Positions 10,646 through 24,586 of a stretch of DNA of 64,000 nt are shown in pieces. The position numbers and the translations under genes are program-made. Source of the DNA: Gammaproteobacteria bacterium (GTDB lineage Bacteria > Pseudomonadota > Gammaproteobacteria > Burkholderiales > Rhodocyclaceae); the NCBI GenBank assembly GCA_029289235.1, contig JARFTZ010000001.1:44805-108804 (forward strand), written 5' to 3'. Each line of letters starts with the position of its first letter. The stretch's first letter is position 1. The notes below the pieces were generated by a model that did no database searches, had not been told where the DNA came from, and was given only the letters and a program-made list of their open reading frames with translations.

Positions 10646-10715
10646 TCAGTTCTCCATGACTCGATTCAAAATGGCAAAAGCTGCCAACAACGCAGCCTCT
10701 CGGGTGAATCGCGCA

Positions 10716-10743
10716 TCTATATTGAATAGACGAAGCGGTGCAA
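10716..10743 (-). promoter_or_regulatory. Predicted sigma-70 promoter of pntAB
   Basis: On the minus strand, TTGCAC (10743-10738) and TATAGA (10721-10716) are separated by 16 bp, about 70 bp upstream of the pntA start. Predicted by eye only. Confidence 0.45.
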
Positions 10744-11012
10744 CGCAGCCAGTCAGCATCGGCTTGGCAGTCTTCCAAACCGTTGGCACGCACTCATTCC
10801 GATGTGTTCTGGCTAATCCGATGATTATCGTAATTAATTGCTGTTCATCGAATTAAGCTTTAATTTAACATGGCTTCGTTGTCGGCAGAAGCCCGCTCAC
10901 GGCGCGAAGCGCGATTTCGTGTGTTTTTTATTGGGATGGTCGTTGTATTTTCCCATACCTTCCTCATGTTTGTGATAAATCGGAAGATGTTTGTGCGCGG
11001 TGAGAATTTTGT

Positions 11013-11039
11013 TTGATCCGGGTTGTTTCGCGTTATACT
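11013..11039 (+). promoter_or_regulatory. Predicted sigma-70 promoter of gltBD
   Basis: TTGATC (11013-11018) and TATACT (11034-11039), spacer 15 bp (16 if TTTGAT is used), about 105 bp before the gltB start. The -10 box is 5 of 6 matches to consensus. Confidence 0.55.
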
Positions 11040-11069
11040 CGCAGACCGTCTGTAGATTCCCGAGCAGAA

Positions 11070-11092
11070 AGCTGGCCCGTGCCGGCTTTTTT
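11070..11092 (+). promoter_or_regulatory. Terminator-like hairpin in the gltB leader (possible attenuator)
   Basis: AGCTGGC and GCCGGCT form a 7-bp stem with one G-U pair and a CCGT loop, followed by six T residues (11087-11092). It lies between the predicted promoter (start near 11046) and the gltB start, where it would terminate a roughly 45-nt leader RNA unless bypassed. Confidence 0.5.
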
Positions 11093-11150
11093 GACGTCTG
11101 GGGGGTCCCGCTTCTGAAAGATTTCATTGTTTTTTGAGGATTTGAGCGTG

Positions 11151-15827
<4,677 letters not shown>

Positions 15828-15828
15828 C

Positions 15829-17295
15829 ATGGGAAAGCCAACTGGATTTCTGGAGCGTCAGCGTTTGTCGGAGGCGTACGAGCCGGCGGAAGCGCGCCTG
15901 AAGCACTATCGCGAGTTCGTCGCCACGCTCAATGACGAGCAAAGCCGCGTTCAGGGGTCGCGCTGCATGGATTGCGGCATCCCGTTCTGCAACAACGCCT
16001 GTCCCGTCAACAACATCATCCCCGACTGGAACGACCTCGTTTATCGCGGAAACTGGGAACAGGCGCTGAAAGTGCTGCATTCGACCAACAACTTTCCGGA
16101 GTTCACCGGGCGGATTTGCCCGGCGCCGTGCGAGGCCGCATGTACGCTGAACATCAACGACGAGGCCGTCGGCATCAAGTCCATCGAACATGCGATTGCC
16201 GACAAGGGCTGGCAGATGGGCTGGATCGTGCCGCAGCCTGCGAAGCAGAAGACCGGCAAGAAAGTGGCGATCGTCGGATCCGGGCCGTCTGGTTTGGCCG
16301 CGGCGCAACAACTGGCCCGCGCCGGACATGACGTGACCGTCTTCGAGAAGAACAGCCGCCCCGGCGGCTTGCTCGGCTACGGCATCCCCGACTTCAAGCT
16401 CGACAAGTCGCTGATCGAGCGGCGCGTCAAACAGATGGAGGCGGAAGGCGTTGTTTTCCGCACCAAGGTCATTGTCGGCAGCAAGGCCGTTCCGAAAGGC
16501 GTTGCCAATGACGCCACTGAATTCGTATCCGCCGAGCAACTCAAGGAGGAATTCGACGCGATCGTTCTCGCGGCGGGGTCGGAAACCCCGCGTGATCTGC
16601 CGATTCCCGGGCGTGAGCTGAAGGGTGTCCACGCGGCGCTGGAATTCCTGATTCCGCAAAACAAGCAGGTCAGTGGCGGCAAAGCCAACCCGATCAATGC
16701 CAAGGACAAGCACGTCATCGTTATCGGTGGCGGCGATACGGGCTCCGACTGCGTCGGAACGAGTTACCGGCACCGTGCCGCATCGGTGACCCAGTTCGAA
16801 CTGATGCCGCAACCGCCGGAAGCCGAGGACAAGGCGCTGACCTGGCCCTACTGGCCGTTGAAAATGCGTACTTCTTCGTCACACCTCGAAGGCGAGACGA
16901 AGCGGCTGTTCTCCATCGCCACCAAGGAGTTCATCGGCGAAAAAGGCGTGCTCAAGGCGCTGAAGACCGTCGATCTGGAGTGGAAGGACGGGAAAATGTC
17001 GGAGGTTCCAGGGAGCGAGCGCACGTTCCCGGCGGATCTCGTCTTTTTGGCGATGGGCTTTGTCAGTCCGGTTGCCGCTCTTATCGACGCCTTCGGTGTC
17101 GATAAGGACGCGCGGGGCAACGCACGGGCGACGACCGATGGCAATGGCTGCTATGCCACCAGCGCCGCCAAGGTGTTTGCCGCCGGCGACGTGCGGCGCG
17201 GTCAGTCGCTGGTCGTCTGGGCGATCCGAGAGGGGCGGCAATGTGCGCGCGAGGTGGACGCCTTCCTGATGGGCACAAGTACCTTGCCGCGCTGA
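15829..17295 (+). CDS. gltD: Glutamate synthase (NADPH) small subunit GltD
   Basis: This 488-residue flavoprotein passes electrons from NADPH through FAD and two [4Fe-4S] clusters to GltB. The N-terminal cluster cysteines are in [14 protein letters not shown] and CPAPCEAAC; the FAD Rossmann loop is [13 protein letters not shown] (about residue 145) and the NADPH loop is [13 protein letters not shown] (about residue 300). The ATG at 15829 follows a strong GGAGGT ribosome-binding site inside the gltB 3' end. A terminator follows. Confidence 0.97.
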   Translation: MGKPTGFLERQRLSEAYEPAEARLKHYREFVATLNDEQSRVQGSRCMDCGIPFCNNACPVNNIIPDWNDLVYRGNWEQALKVLHSTNNFPEFTGRICPAPCEAACTLNINDEAVGIKSIEHAIADKGWQMGWIVPQPAKQKTGKKVAIVGSGPSGLAAAQQLARAGHDVTVFEKNSRPGGLLGYGIPDFKLDKSLIERRVKQMEAEGVVFRTKVIVGSKAVPKGVANDATEFVSAEQLKEEFDAIVLAAGSETPRDLPIPGRELKGVHAALEFLIPQNKQVSGGKANPINAKDKHVIVIGGGDTGSDCVGTSYRHRAASVTQFELMPQPPEAEDKALTWPYWPLKMRTSSSHLEGETKRLFSIATKEFIGEKGVLKALKTVDLEWKDGKMSEVPGSERTFPADLVFLAMGFVSPVAALIDAFGVDKDARGNARATTDGNGCYATSAAKVFAAGDVRRGQSLVVWAIREGRQCAREVDAFLMGTSTLPR

Positions 17296-17319
17296 TCGGG
17301 CGTCTATAGCCTGCTTCCC

Positions 17320-17358
17320 GGGCGCATGGCTGCCAAGCAGCGATGCGCCCTTCTTTTT
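17320..17358 (+). terminator. Intrinsic terminator of gltBD
   Basis: GGGCGCAT (17320-17327) pairs with ATGCGCCC (17343-17350) in an 8-bp perfect stem with a 15-nt loop, followed by TTCTTTTT. Confidence 0.85.
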
Positions 17359-17463
17359 GGTTTTTCGAGTGTCATGGCATAGTAGCGGCTGTTTTTTTGG
17401 CCGGCGGATTTCGTTGTGTGCCCCGTCCGGCGCGTCATAAGGCCATTTCGCAAAGGGTACTGA

Positions 17464-18828
17464 ATGAATATCGTCATTCTCGCTGCCGGACAGGGCAAGC
17501 GAATGCACTCCAATTTGCCCAAGGTACTGCACCCGCTTGCCGGGAAGGCCTTGGTGTCGCATGTGATAGACACCGCGCGCAGCCTCTCGCCGCGCCGGCT
17601 TTGTCTGGTGTACGGGCACGGTGGCGATGTCGTTCGTGCGGCGCTTGACGCCCCCGACCTCGCTTGGGCCTTGCAGGAGCCGCAACTCGGCACGGGGCAC
17701 GCGGTCCAGCAGGCGCTGCCGCTCATCGCCGATGGCGGAACGACGCTCGTCCTCTATGGTGATGTTCCGCTGATTCAGGCCGATACGCTGAAACGGCTGC
17801 TGCGGGCGGCTGAAAATGCCTTGGCCATCCTGACCGTCGAACTCCCCGATCCGCAGGGCTATGGCCGCATCGTGCGCGATGCCGGCGGTCGCGTCGTGCG
17901 CATCGTCGAACAGAAGGACGCCCATGCCGACGAGCGTTTGATCCGCGAAATCAACACCGGGATCATGGCCATGCCGACCGCCCGCCTCGGTGAATGGCTC
18001 GGCAGGCTGTCGAGCAACAACGCGCAAAACGAGTACTACCTGACGGACATCGTCGGGATGGCCGTCGAAGAGGGCTTGCCGGTACACACTGCCAATCCGC
18101 TGCATGCCTGGGAGGTGCTGGGCGTGAACAGCAAGGTGCAACTCGCCGAGCTTGAGCGGATCGCGCAGCGCGGTTACGCGGAAACGTTGATGGAGCAGGG
18201 CGTCCGGCTGGCCGACCCGGCGCGAATGGATGTCCGCGGGAGCCTCGAATGCGGGCGTGATGTGTTCATCGACGTCAATTGCGTTTTCGAGGGGCAGGTG
18301 CAATTGGCGGATGCGGTGGAAATCGGGCCGAACTGCGTGCTCAAGAATGCGCGCATCGGCACGGGGGCACGGATCGCTGCGTTCACCCATATCGAGGATG
18401 CGATCGTCGGTGCCGACGGCATGATCGGCCCGTTCGCTCGTCTCCGGCCGGGGACCGAACTGGCGGAGGATGTCCACGTCGGGAATTTCGTCGAAATCAA
18501 GAAGAGTACGATTGCCGCCCACTCCAAGGCCAACCATCTGGCCTACATCGGCGACGCGACGATCGGCAGCCGGGTGAATGTCGGCGCCGGAACGATTACC
18601 TGCAATTACGACGGGGCCAGCAAGCACCGGACGATCATCGAGGATGACGCCTTCATCGGCTCGGATACGCAACTCGTCGCGCCGGTCACCGTCGGACGTG
18701 GCGCGACCGTCGGCGCCGGGACGACGCTGACCAAGGATGCGCCGGCCGATAGCCTGACAATCTCGCGCGCACGGCAATCGTCGATTGCCGGATGGAAGCG
18801 GCCGGTAAAGCAGAAGACCTCTCGCTGA
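17464..18828 (+). CDS. glmU: Bifunctional UDP-GlcNAc pyrophosphorylase / GlcN-1-P acetyltransferase GlmU
   Basis: This 454-residue enzyme carries out the last two steps to UDP-N-acetylglucosamine, the precursor of peptidoglycan and LPS. The N-terminal uridyltransferase has the [11 protein letters not shown] nucleotide loop and the [11 protein letters not shown] motif; YGDVPL and NTGIMA mark its sugar site. From about residue 250 the left-handed beta-helix acetyltransferase shows hexapeptide repeats ([34 protein letters not shown]). It lies directly upstream of glmS, the first enzyme of the same pathway, separated by 56 bp containing a TAGAAT -10-like hexamer. Confidence 0.98.
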   Translation: MNIVILAAGQGKRMHSNLPKVLHPLAGKALVSHVIDTARSLSPRRLCLVYGHGGDVVRAALDAPDLAWALQEPQLGTGHAVQQALPLIADGGTTLVLYGDVPLIQADTLKRLLRAAENALAILTVELPDPQGYGRIVRDAGGRVVRIVEQKDAHADERLIREINTGIMAMPTARLGEWLGRLSSNNAQNEYYLTDIVGMAVEEGLPVHTANPLHAWEVLGVNSKVQLAELERIAQRGYAETLMEQGVRLADPARMDVRGSLECGRDVFIDVNCVFEGQVQLADAVEIGPNCVLKNARIGTGARIAAFTHIEDAIVGADGMIGPFARLRPGTELAEDVHVGNFVEIKKSTIAAHSKANHLAYIGDATIGSRVNVGAGTITCNYDGASKHRTIIEDDAFIGSDTQLVAPVTVGRGATVGAGTTLTKDAPADSLTISRARQSSIAGWKRPVKQKTSR

Positions 18829-18884
18829 GGAGTAGAATCGTGCCCGTTGTTCATCTCACCTTTTTACCTGTTGCGGGATAAGTC

Positions 18885-20714
18885 ATGTGTGGCATCGTTG
18901 CAGCGGTCGCGGACCGCAATATCGTTTCCGTTCTTCTCGAAGGCCTTCGTCGCCTTGAGTACCGGGGCTACGACTCGGCCGGTCTGGCCCTGGTCAACGA
19001 AACCGGCCTGCATCGGCTGCGCGCGGTGGGGCGCGTCGCCGAGCTGGCGGCCCAGGCCGAAGAATCTCTCGTGGCGGGTGAAACCGGGGTTGCCCACACG
19101 CGCTGGGCGACGCATGGCGCACCTTGCGAACGCAATGCGCATCCGCATATTTCAAAGGGTCTTGCGGTGGTGCATAACGGCATCATCGAGAACCATGAGG
19201 CGCTGCGTCAGCGACTCAAGGAGGACGGCTACGTCTTCACCTCGGAAACCGACACGGAAGTCGTTGCGCACCTGATCGCCGCCGAGCTTGAGAAGACGGT
19301 GGATTTCTTCTCCGCTGTGCGCGCCGCCATTGCCCAGTTGCAGGGAGCGTACGCGATTGCCGTCTTGCGTGAATCCGAGCCTGGGCGGGTGATCGTCGCG
19401 CGTGAAGGGTCGCCACTGCTGCTTGGCGTATCGCCGGGAGGCAACTACGCCGCCTCCGACGCCTCGGCGCTGCTGCAGGTGACCCGGCGCATCGTCTATC
19501 TGGAAAACGGGGATTGTGCGGAACTGACACGGACGGGCTATCGCATTACGCGAGTGGATGGTACGCCCGTCATCCATCCCGAGGTTGAATCGCATCTGTC
19601 GGCCGACGCGGTCGAGTTGGGCCAATACCGCCATTACATGCAGAAGGAAATCTTCGAGCAGCCGGTGGCCCTTTCCAACACGCTGGAGATGCTGAGCACG
19701 GCGCGCAGCATCCAGCCCGGCCTGTTCGGCGCCGACTGCGAGGCGGTGCTGCGGGATATCCGCCAGGTGCTGATCGTCGCCTGCGGTACCAGCTATCATG
19801 CCGGCATGGTGGCGCGTTACTGGATCGAGGCGCTGGCGGGTATTCCCTGCAATGTCGAGGTGGCCAGCGAATACCGCTACCGTGAATCGGTGGCCGATCC
19901 GCAGACGCTGGTGGTGACGCTCTCCCAGTCGGGAGAAACCGCCGATACGCTGGCCGCGCTGCAGCATGCGAAGTCGTTGGGCATGAAGCACACGCTGTGC
20001 ATCTGCAATGTCCCTGAGTCATCCTTGGTGCGCGAGAACGCGCTGCGCTTCATCACCCGTGCCGGCCCGGAAATCGGGGTGGCGTCGACCAAGGCGTTTA
20101 CAACGCAATTGGCCGCGTTGTATCTGCTGACCTTGATTCTCGCCAAGTTGCGCGGACGTTTGAGTCCGGAAACCGAGGCTGCCGAACTGCAGCATCTGCG
20201 ACATCTGCCGATCGCCGTCGCCCGGGTTCTCGAACTGGAGCCGCAGATTCGCGTCTGGGCCGAGCGTTTCGCCGGCAAGCAGGACGCTTTGTTCCTCGGG
20301 CGCGGACGTCACTATCCGATTGCCCTCGAAGGTGCACTGAAGCTCAAGGAAATCACCTACATCCATGCCGAGGCCTACCCCGCCGGCGAGTTGAAGCACG
20401 GGCCGCTGGCGCTAGTAGACAAGGACATGCCGGTGATCGCCGTGGCGCCGAACGATGTCCTGCTGGAAAAACTCAAGTCGAATTTGCAGGAGGTCCGGGC
20501 AAGAGGCGGCGAACTGTATGTGTTTGCCGACTCGGACAGTGAAATTTCGATGTCCGAAGGGATGCATCTCCTCCGCTTGCCCGAGCACTATGGCCAGTTG
20601 TCGGCGTTGTTGCATGTCGTTCCCTTGCAGTTGCTGGCCTATCACGTTGCGCTGGTGCGCGGAACGGACGTCGACAAGCCGCGCAACCTGGCCAAGTCGG
20701 TAACGGTGGAGTGA
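18885..20714 (+). CDS. glmS: Glutamine--fructose-6-phosphate aminotransferase GlmS
   Basis: This 609-residue enzyme makes glucosamine 6-phosphate from fructose 6-phosphate and glutamine. Processing of Met1 exposes the catalytic Cys of CGIVAAV; the glutaminase domain (about 1-240) is followed by two SIS isomerase domains (about 285-425 and 455-590) and the conserved C-terminus [15 protein letters not shown]. Together with glmU this gives the beginning and end of the UDP-GlcNAc route (glmM is not in the window). No glmS ribozyme core was seen upstream; the leader is under 60 bp. Confidence 0.98.
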   Translation: MCGIVAAVADRNIVSVLLEGLRRLEYRGYDSAGLALVNETGLHRLRAVGRVAELAAQAEESLVAGETGVAHTRWATHGAPCERNAHPHISKGLAVVHNGIIENHEALRQRLKEDGYVFTSETDTEVVAHLIAAELEKTVDFFSAVRAAIAQLQGAYAIAVLRESEPGRVIVAREGSPLLLGVSPGGNYAASDASALLQVTRRIVYLENGDCAELTRTGYRITRVDGTPVIHPEVESHLSADAVELGQYRHYMQKEIFEQPVALSNTLEMLSTARSIQPGLFGADCEAVLRDIRQVLIVACGTSYHAGMVARYWIEALAGIPCNVEVASEYRYRESVADPQTLVVTLSQSGETADTLAALQHAKSLGMKHTLCICNVPESSLVRENALRFITRAGPEIGVASTKAFTTQLAALYLLTLILAKLRGRLSPETEAAELQHLRHLPIAVARVLELEPQIRVWAERFAGKQDALFLGRGRHYPIALEGALKLKEITYIHAEAYPAGELKHGPLALVDKDMPVIAVAPNDVLLEKLKSNLQEVRARGGELYVFADSDSEISMSEGMHLLRLPEHYGQLSALLHVVPLQLLAYHVALVRGTDVDKPRNLAKSVTVE

Positions 20715-20772
20715 ATTTTCCGGGCGTTCCCCGGCGTTGACTATCAGGGGGCCGCTGGCCTCCGTGGGGTGC

Positions 20773-22218
20773 ATGCGAATGAGCCACGTCGTTTCCATGC
20801 TGGTGGAGTTCGTCAAGGAAAATTGGGAGATTCTGGACCTCCTGCTGGTCGTGCTCGGCCTCGTCGTCTACGTCGCGGCGTCGCACAGTCCCAGTCAGCG
20901 GCGGCACCCGTCGGCAGCGATTGCCTGGGTGATGGGCATCCTGCTGGTACCTTACCTCGCGTTGCCTCTTTACCTGGCCTTCGGCAGCCGCAAGGTTTCC
21001 GTGTCACGGACCTTCCCCGCCAGTGAGGGGCCTTCGGTCAGCGCCGCCGTGGCCTACCCGACGATGGCCCGTTCATTGCAACTGGGCGTGGCAATGGGGT
21101 TGCCGGATCCTGCGGCCTACGACAATCTGGCAATTCACCAGGACGGACGGCAGGCCTTGCAGGCGCTGCGGCGAATTATCAGGGAAGCGTCAAGTACGCT
21201 TGATATCTCCACTTTCCTGATCGGTCGCGATGTCCTCGGGGATGAAATCGTCGCCCGCCTCACTGCAAGAGCGCGCGACGGCGTTCGGGTCCGTCTGTTG
21301 ATCGACGGGATCGGCATCTATCTCGGCGGGCTCCCCGATTTTCGCGCGCTTCGGGCGGCCGGGGTCGAGGTGTTGCGCTTCGTTCCACCCTTCAATTCGC
21401 CCAAGCGCGGTCGGACCAACCTGCGCAATCATCGAAAGATGGTGATCGCCGACGGGAAAGCGTTGTGGTGCGGAGGGCGGAACCTCGCAGCGGAGTATTT
21501 CGAGGGCGATCCGCGCCTGTTCGTCCGCCACTCGCCGTGGATCGACCTGAGTTTCGACCTGCAGGGCGAACTCGTGGCCCAGGCGGTTGCGCAGTTTGAA
21601 ATGGACTGGGCGTTCGCCAAGAATCTCGAATTGCCGGAACGTCCGGTGCGCACGGAGATTACCGGTTCGGCCGGTGCGGTGCCGGCGCTGGCGCAGTTGG
21701 TCGATAGCGGACCCGATCGCCCCGACGACACGATCTTCAACTTGCTGGTGTCGGCCTGCTTCACTTCGCAACGGCGCATCCTTGCAGTGACCCCGTATTT
21801 CGTTCCCGAGCCGTCCCTGTTGACCGCATTGATGCTCGCTGCTCGCCGGGGAATCCGTGTCGATCTGGTCTTGCCGGAACGCTCCAATCATCGCCTGGCC
21901 GATTTCGTCCGCCATCGCGCCTTGCGTGATCTTGTGGAAGCCGGGGCAAGGGTCTGGCTGCATCCGCGCATGGTACATGCCAAGGCGGTGCTGGTGGATG
22001 ACGAGCTGGCGTTGATCGGATCAGCCAACCTCGACGGGCGCAGCCTGTTCCTCAACTATGAAATGATGGTCGCGTTCTACGACCGGGCTGCGGTGCTGGC
22101 GTTTGCCGACTGGGCCGACGCCAGGCAACGGGAGTGTTCTCACTATCCGTATCGCCGCCCGGGCATCCTGCGCGAGTTGTCGGAAGGCCTGCTGCTCTGG
22201 CTGGCCTTCCAGCTCTGA
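20773..22218 (+). CDS. cls: Cardiolipin synthase (phospholipase D family)
   Basis: This 481-residue membrane phosphatidyltransferase condenses phosphatidylglycerol to cardiolipin. Two N-terminal hydrophobic helices (about residues 13-35 and 48-70) precede two PLD domains, each with an HKD motif: NHRKMVIAD followed by GGRNLA (about 218-240) and VHAKAVLVDD followed by GSANLDGRS (about 400-425). The ATG at 20773 (MRMSHVV) was chosen over upstream in-frame codons because no ribosome-binding site supports those; the ATG at 20779 is also possible. Which of the E. coli ClsA/B/C types it represents is not certain; the two N-terminal helices favour a ClsA-like form. It ends 6 bp from the convergent dsbC. 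Confidence 0.88.
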   Translation: MRMSHVVSMLVEFVKENWEILDLLLVVLGLVVYVAASHSPSQRRHPSAAIAWVMGILLVPYLALPLYLAFGSRKVSVSRTFPASEGPSVSAAVAYPTMARSLQLGVAMGLPDPAAYDNLAIHQDGRQALQALRRIIREASSTLDISTFLIGRDVLGDEIVARLTARARDGVRVRLLIDGIGIYLGGLPDFRALRAAGVEVLRFVPPFNSPKRGRTNLRNHRKMVIADGKALWCGGRNLAAEYFEGDPRLFVRHSPWIDLSFDLQGELVAQAVAQFEMDWAFAKNLELPERPVRTEITGSAGAVPALAQLVDSGPDRPDDTIFNLLVSACFTSQRRILAVTPYFVPEPSLLTALMLAARRGIRVDLVLPERSNHRLADFVRHRALRDLVEAGARVWLHPRMVHAKAVLVDDELALIGSANLDGRSLFLNYEMMVAFYDRAAVLAFADWADARQRECSHYPYRRPGILRELSEGLLLWLAFQL

Positions 22219-22224
22219 CCGGAA

Positions 22225-22935
22225 TTACTGCGGCTTTTCAAGCTGCTCCAGTTTGCGCTCGATCTGGGCCAGCGGTACGGCGCCAGGAACCCGGGTGCCG
22301 TCGGTAAAGAACAGGGTCGGCGTGCCGGAGATGGCCAGCCTCTGTCCCAGTTCGATGACTTTCGTGATGGCGGTGGTGTCGCAATCGCCTTTCGCCGCAG
22401 GCGCCTTGCCGTTGACCATCCAGTCGTTCCAGGTCTTGACCTTGTCGGTCGAGCACCAGATTTTCTTCGATTTGTCGAGGGAGTCCTGAGACAGGATGGG
22501 CAGCAGGAAGGTGTAGATCGTCACGTTGTCGAGCTTGATCAGTTCCTTTGCCAGCCGCTTGCAGTAGCCGCAGTTCGGGTCTTCGAAGCTGGCAAAGACG
22601 CGCTTGCCGTTGCCGCGCACTTGCTTGACCGCGAGGTCGAGGGGCAGGTCCGAGAAGTTGATGGCGGAGAGCTTCTGCATGCGCTCCGCGGTCACGTTCT
22701 TCATCGTCTGGCCGTCAATCAGCGTGCCGGCCAGAATCGCGGTAATCGCCTCGTCGGTATAGAAGATCTGGCCGTCCGCATAGACCTCGTAGAGGTTGAG
22801 GTAGGGACTTTTTGTGACGCTCTTGACCTTGCCGCCGAGCTTGGCCTCGATGGCCTTCTGCACAGCGGCCTCGTCAGCGGATGCGGTCAGGCTGAAAAAG
22901 AAGGCCGTGGCGAGCGAAAACAGGAATTTCAACAT
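22225..22935 (-). CDS. dsbC: Periplasmic thiol:disulfide isomerase DsbC
   Basis: This 236-residue periplasmic disulfide isomerase has a signal peptide ending near SADEAA (residues 1-20), an N-terminal dimerisation domain (about 22-80) and a C-terminal thioredoxin fold with the active site CGYC (Cys122 and Cys125). A second cysteine pair (in KIWCSTD and GDCDTT) matches the structural disulfide of DsbC, and the cis-proline motif SGTPTLF is present. It follows the FAD hydroxylase gene by 31 bp with a GGAGA ribosome-binding site, so the two are probably co-transcribed. Confidence 0.94.
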   Translation of the reverse strand: MLKFLFSLATAFFFSLTASADEAAVQKAIEAKLGGKVKSVTKSPYLNLYEVYADGQIFYTDEAITAILAGTLIDGQTMKNVTAERMQKLSAINFSDLPLDLAVKQVRGNGKRVFASFEDPNCGYCKRLAKELIKLDNVTIYTFLLPILSQDSLDKSKKIWCSTDKVKTWNDWMVNGKAPAAKGDCDTTAITKVIELGQRLAISGTPTLFFTDGTRVPGAVPLAQIERKLEQLEKPQ

Positions 22936-22966
22936 AGAAGCTTCTCCAGTGTTGGGGAACGATCGA

Positions 22967-24130
22967 TTACAAGGCGCCGATGGCGTAGCGCACCAGCAGG
23001 TTTTTTGCCAAGGGAAGTTTGTCGGTCAGCGCGAGGCCGAGGTTGCGCAGCGGCGCGGCGCCCGGCAGTGTCTCATGAAACAGGCGGTGCAAGGCATGGG
23101 TCGCCGTCTGCATCAGGAGCGTTTCCTCGCGCCGTGCGCGCTGATAGCGCTGGAGGAAGCGTTCGGCCCCGATATCCTGCCATTCCGGTGCAGCCGACAG
23201 CAAATTGGCCAGGGCGCTGGCGTCCTGGAAGCCAAGGTTGATGCCGTGTCCCGACAGCGGATGGATGCCGTGGGCGGCGTCGCCGATGAGTGCGACGCGT
23301 GGAGCGACGGTTTTGGTCACGCGCAACAGGCGCAACGGGAATGCCGCCGGAGGCGTGATCAAGGCGAGGGCGCCGAGTTCATGCTGGCCTGCAGCGGCGA
23401 CTCGATCGGCGAATGTTTCAGGAGCAAGCTCGATCAGTTCGTTGGCGTGGGTGTCCGGCGTCGACCAGACGATCGAAATGCGGTCGCCGGCAAGCGGCAG
23501 CCAGGCGAGGACGCCGTCTTCGCGGAACCACTGGCGGGCAATGTTGCGGTGCGGTTTTTCACAGGAAAAGTTGGCCACGACGCCCATTTCATCGTAAGGC
23601 GTCTCGTGGGCAGGCAAGCGGGCCACGTTGCGGACCCAGGAGTTGCGGCCGTCGGCGCCGATCACCAGTTGTGCGCTCAGGACGTGTCCGCTGGCGAGCG
23701 TCAGCGCGGCGGCGTTGTACTCGATCGCCAGCGAGTTCAGGGTTGCTCCGAAGAACAGGCTCACGTTCTTCTGCCGTTTCACGTTCTCCCACAGCTCGCA
23801 GGCCATCAGCGAGGATTCGAGGATCCAGCCGAGTTCGTCTATGCCCGACTCGTAGGCGCTGAAAACGAGCCGTGCCGCGCGATCGCCACAAACGTGCATG
23901 GCGTGGATCGGGCAGATACGCTTGCTGTCGAGGTGTTTCCAGGCGCCGATGCGGTCGAGGAAAGCTGCGTTGGCCGGCGTGACGGCGTAAACGCGCGCAT
24001 CCCAGCCCTCTGTACGGGCGGGGGGCGAGGTGCTTTCTATCAGGGCGATTTTCAGGCGGCTGTCGCGTAATGCGCAGGCCAGGGACAGCCCCGCCAGGCC
24101 GCCGCCAACAATGATGAGATCGAACTGCAT
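22967..24130 (-). CDS. UbiH/UbiF/Coq6-family FAD-dependent hydroxylase
   Basis: This 387-residue class A flavoprotein monooxygenase is of the ubiquinone-biosynthesis type. It shows the N-terminal GGGLAGLSLA dinucleotide loop, the middle GADGRNSWVR (DG) motif, and the diagnostic GDAAHGIHPLSGHGINLGFQDA block near residue 270. Family members hydroxylate the benzoquinone ring at C5, C6 or C1; sequence alone does not let me say whether this is UbiH, UbiF, UbiI, UbiL or UbiM. No other ubi gene is in the window. It is upstream of dsbC on the same strand. Confidence 0.85.
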   Translation of the reverse strand: MQFDLIIVGGGLAGLSLACALRDSRLKIALIESTSPPARTEGWDARVYAVTPANAAFLDRIGAWKHLDSKRICPIHAMHVCGDRAARLVFSAYESGIDELGWILESSLMACELWENVKRQKNVSLFFGATLNSLAIEYNAAALTLASGHVLSAQLVIGADGRNSWVRNVARLPAHETPYDEMGVVANFSCEKPHRNIARQWFREDGVLAWLPLAGDRISIVWSTPDTHANELIELAPETFADRVAAAGQHELGALALITPPAAFPLRLLRVTKTVAPRVALIGDAAHGIHPLSGHGINLGFQDASALANLLSAAPEWQDIGAERFLQRYQRARREETLLMQTATHALHRLFHETLPGAAPLRNLGLALTDKLPLAKNLLVRYAIGAL

Positions 24131-24204
24131 CCAGAATCAACTCCACGAAACGGCGATTGTAGATGCTTTTACAAGGCTTTGCAGGCGTGTTAGAAAGCCA
24201 GCCG

Positions 24205-24552
24205 ATGAACACCTGCCAGACTCTCTTCTACCTGCCCGTGGCGATCTGCGCTGTCCATGATTCGCCGATCGACGCGCTGGCGGCCATGCACGTGCCGTAC
24301 GACGAGGCGATGGACCTCGTGGCGGCCTGGTGGCGGGGCGACGAAGCGACGTGCCTCGTCGCTTGCGTCGATGGCGGGCGGGCTGTTGCCGCCGTGCGCC
24401 AGCCGGATGGCCGCTGGGTGGCCGGCAATGCTTTTGTCGGCGATATCTGCACGACGCGGCAGGAAGCCGAGCGCCGGCTCGATAAACGGCTCAAGCGGGG
24501 ACGCCGGGGTACGGTCGGAGTGATCGACACAAAAATGCCGGCTCACGGGTGA
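24205..24552 (+). CDS. Small hypothetical protein
   Basis: This 115-residue open frame is read from the ATG at 24205 (MNTCQTLFYLPVA). I do not recognise a family. It has a hydrophobic first 20 residues, a conserved-looking core (HVPYDEAMDLVAAWWRGDEA, then AAVRQPDGRWVAGN) and a basic C-terminus. It is divergent from the hydroxylase gene, and its stop lies inside the fbaA terminator hairpin. The opposite strand is also open over most of this stretch, but the plus-strand composition is more protein-like. No strong ribosome-binding site is visible, so it could be spurious. Confidence 0.5.
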   Translation: MNTCQTLFYLPVAICAVHDSPIDALAAMHVPYDEAMDLVAAWWRGDEATCLVACVDGGRAVAAVRQPDGRWVAGNAFVGDICTTRQEAERRLDKRLKRGRRGTVGVIDTKMPAHG

Positions 24553-24560
24553 GCCGGCAT
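24531..24560 (-). terminator. Intrinsic terminator of fbaA
   Basis: An 11-bp perfect stem (ATGCCGGCTCA, 24535-24545, with 24550-24560) and a 4-nt loop is followed on the minus strand by a run of five T residues. It overlaps the 3' end of the small hypothetical gene on the plus strand. Confidence 0.88.
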
Positions 24561-24586
24561 CGCGGTTGAAGCCGTCAGGCGGGAAA

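Larger units (their letters stand above)
10646..11150. other. Divergent control region between pntA and gltB
   Basis: This 505-bp gene-free stretch separates divergent pntA and gltB. It is more AT-rich than its flanks, especially 10810-10880 and 10920-11040. It holds the predicted pntA promoter, the predicted gltB promoter and a terminator-like hairpin in the gltB leader. No convincing small gene was seen; short open frames here lack ribosome-binding sites. Confidence 0.7.

Noticed and set aside
18829..18884. glmS ribozyme upstream of glmS
   Set aside because: The leader is under 60 bp and the ribozyme is confined mainly to Firmicutes; no core motif seen.
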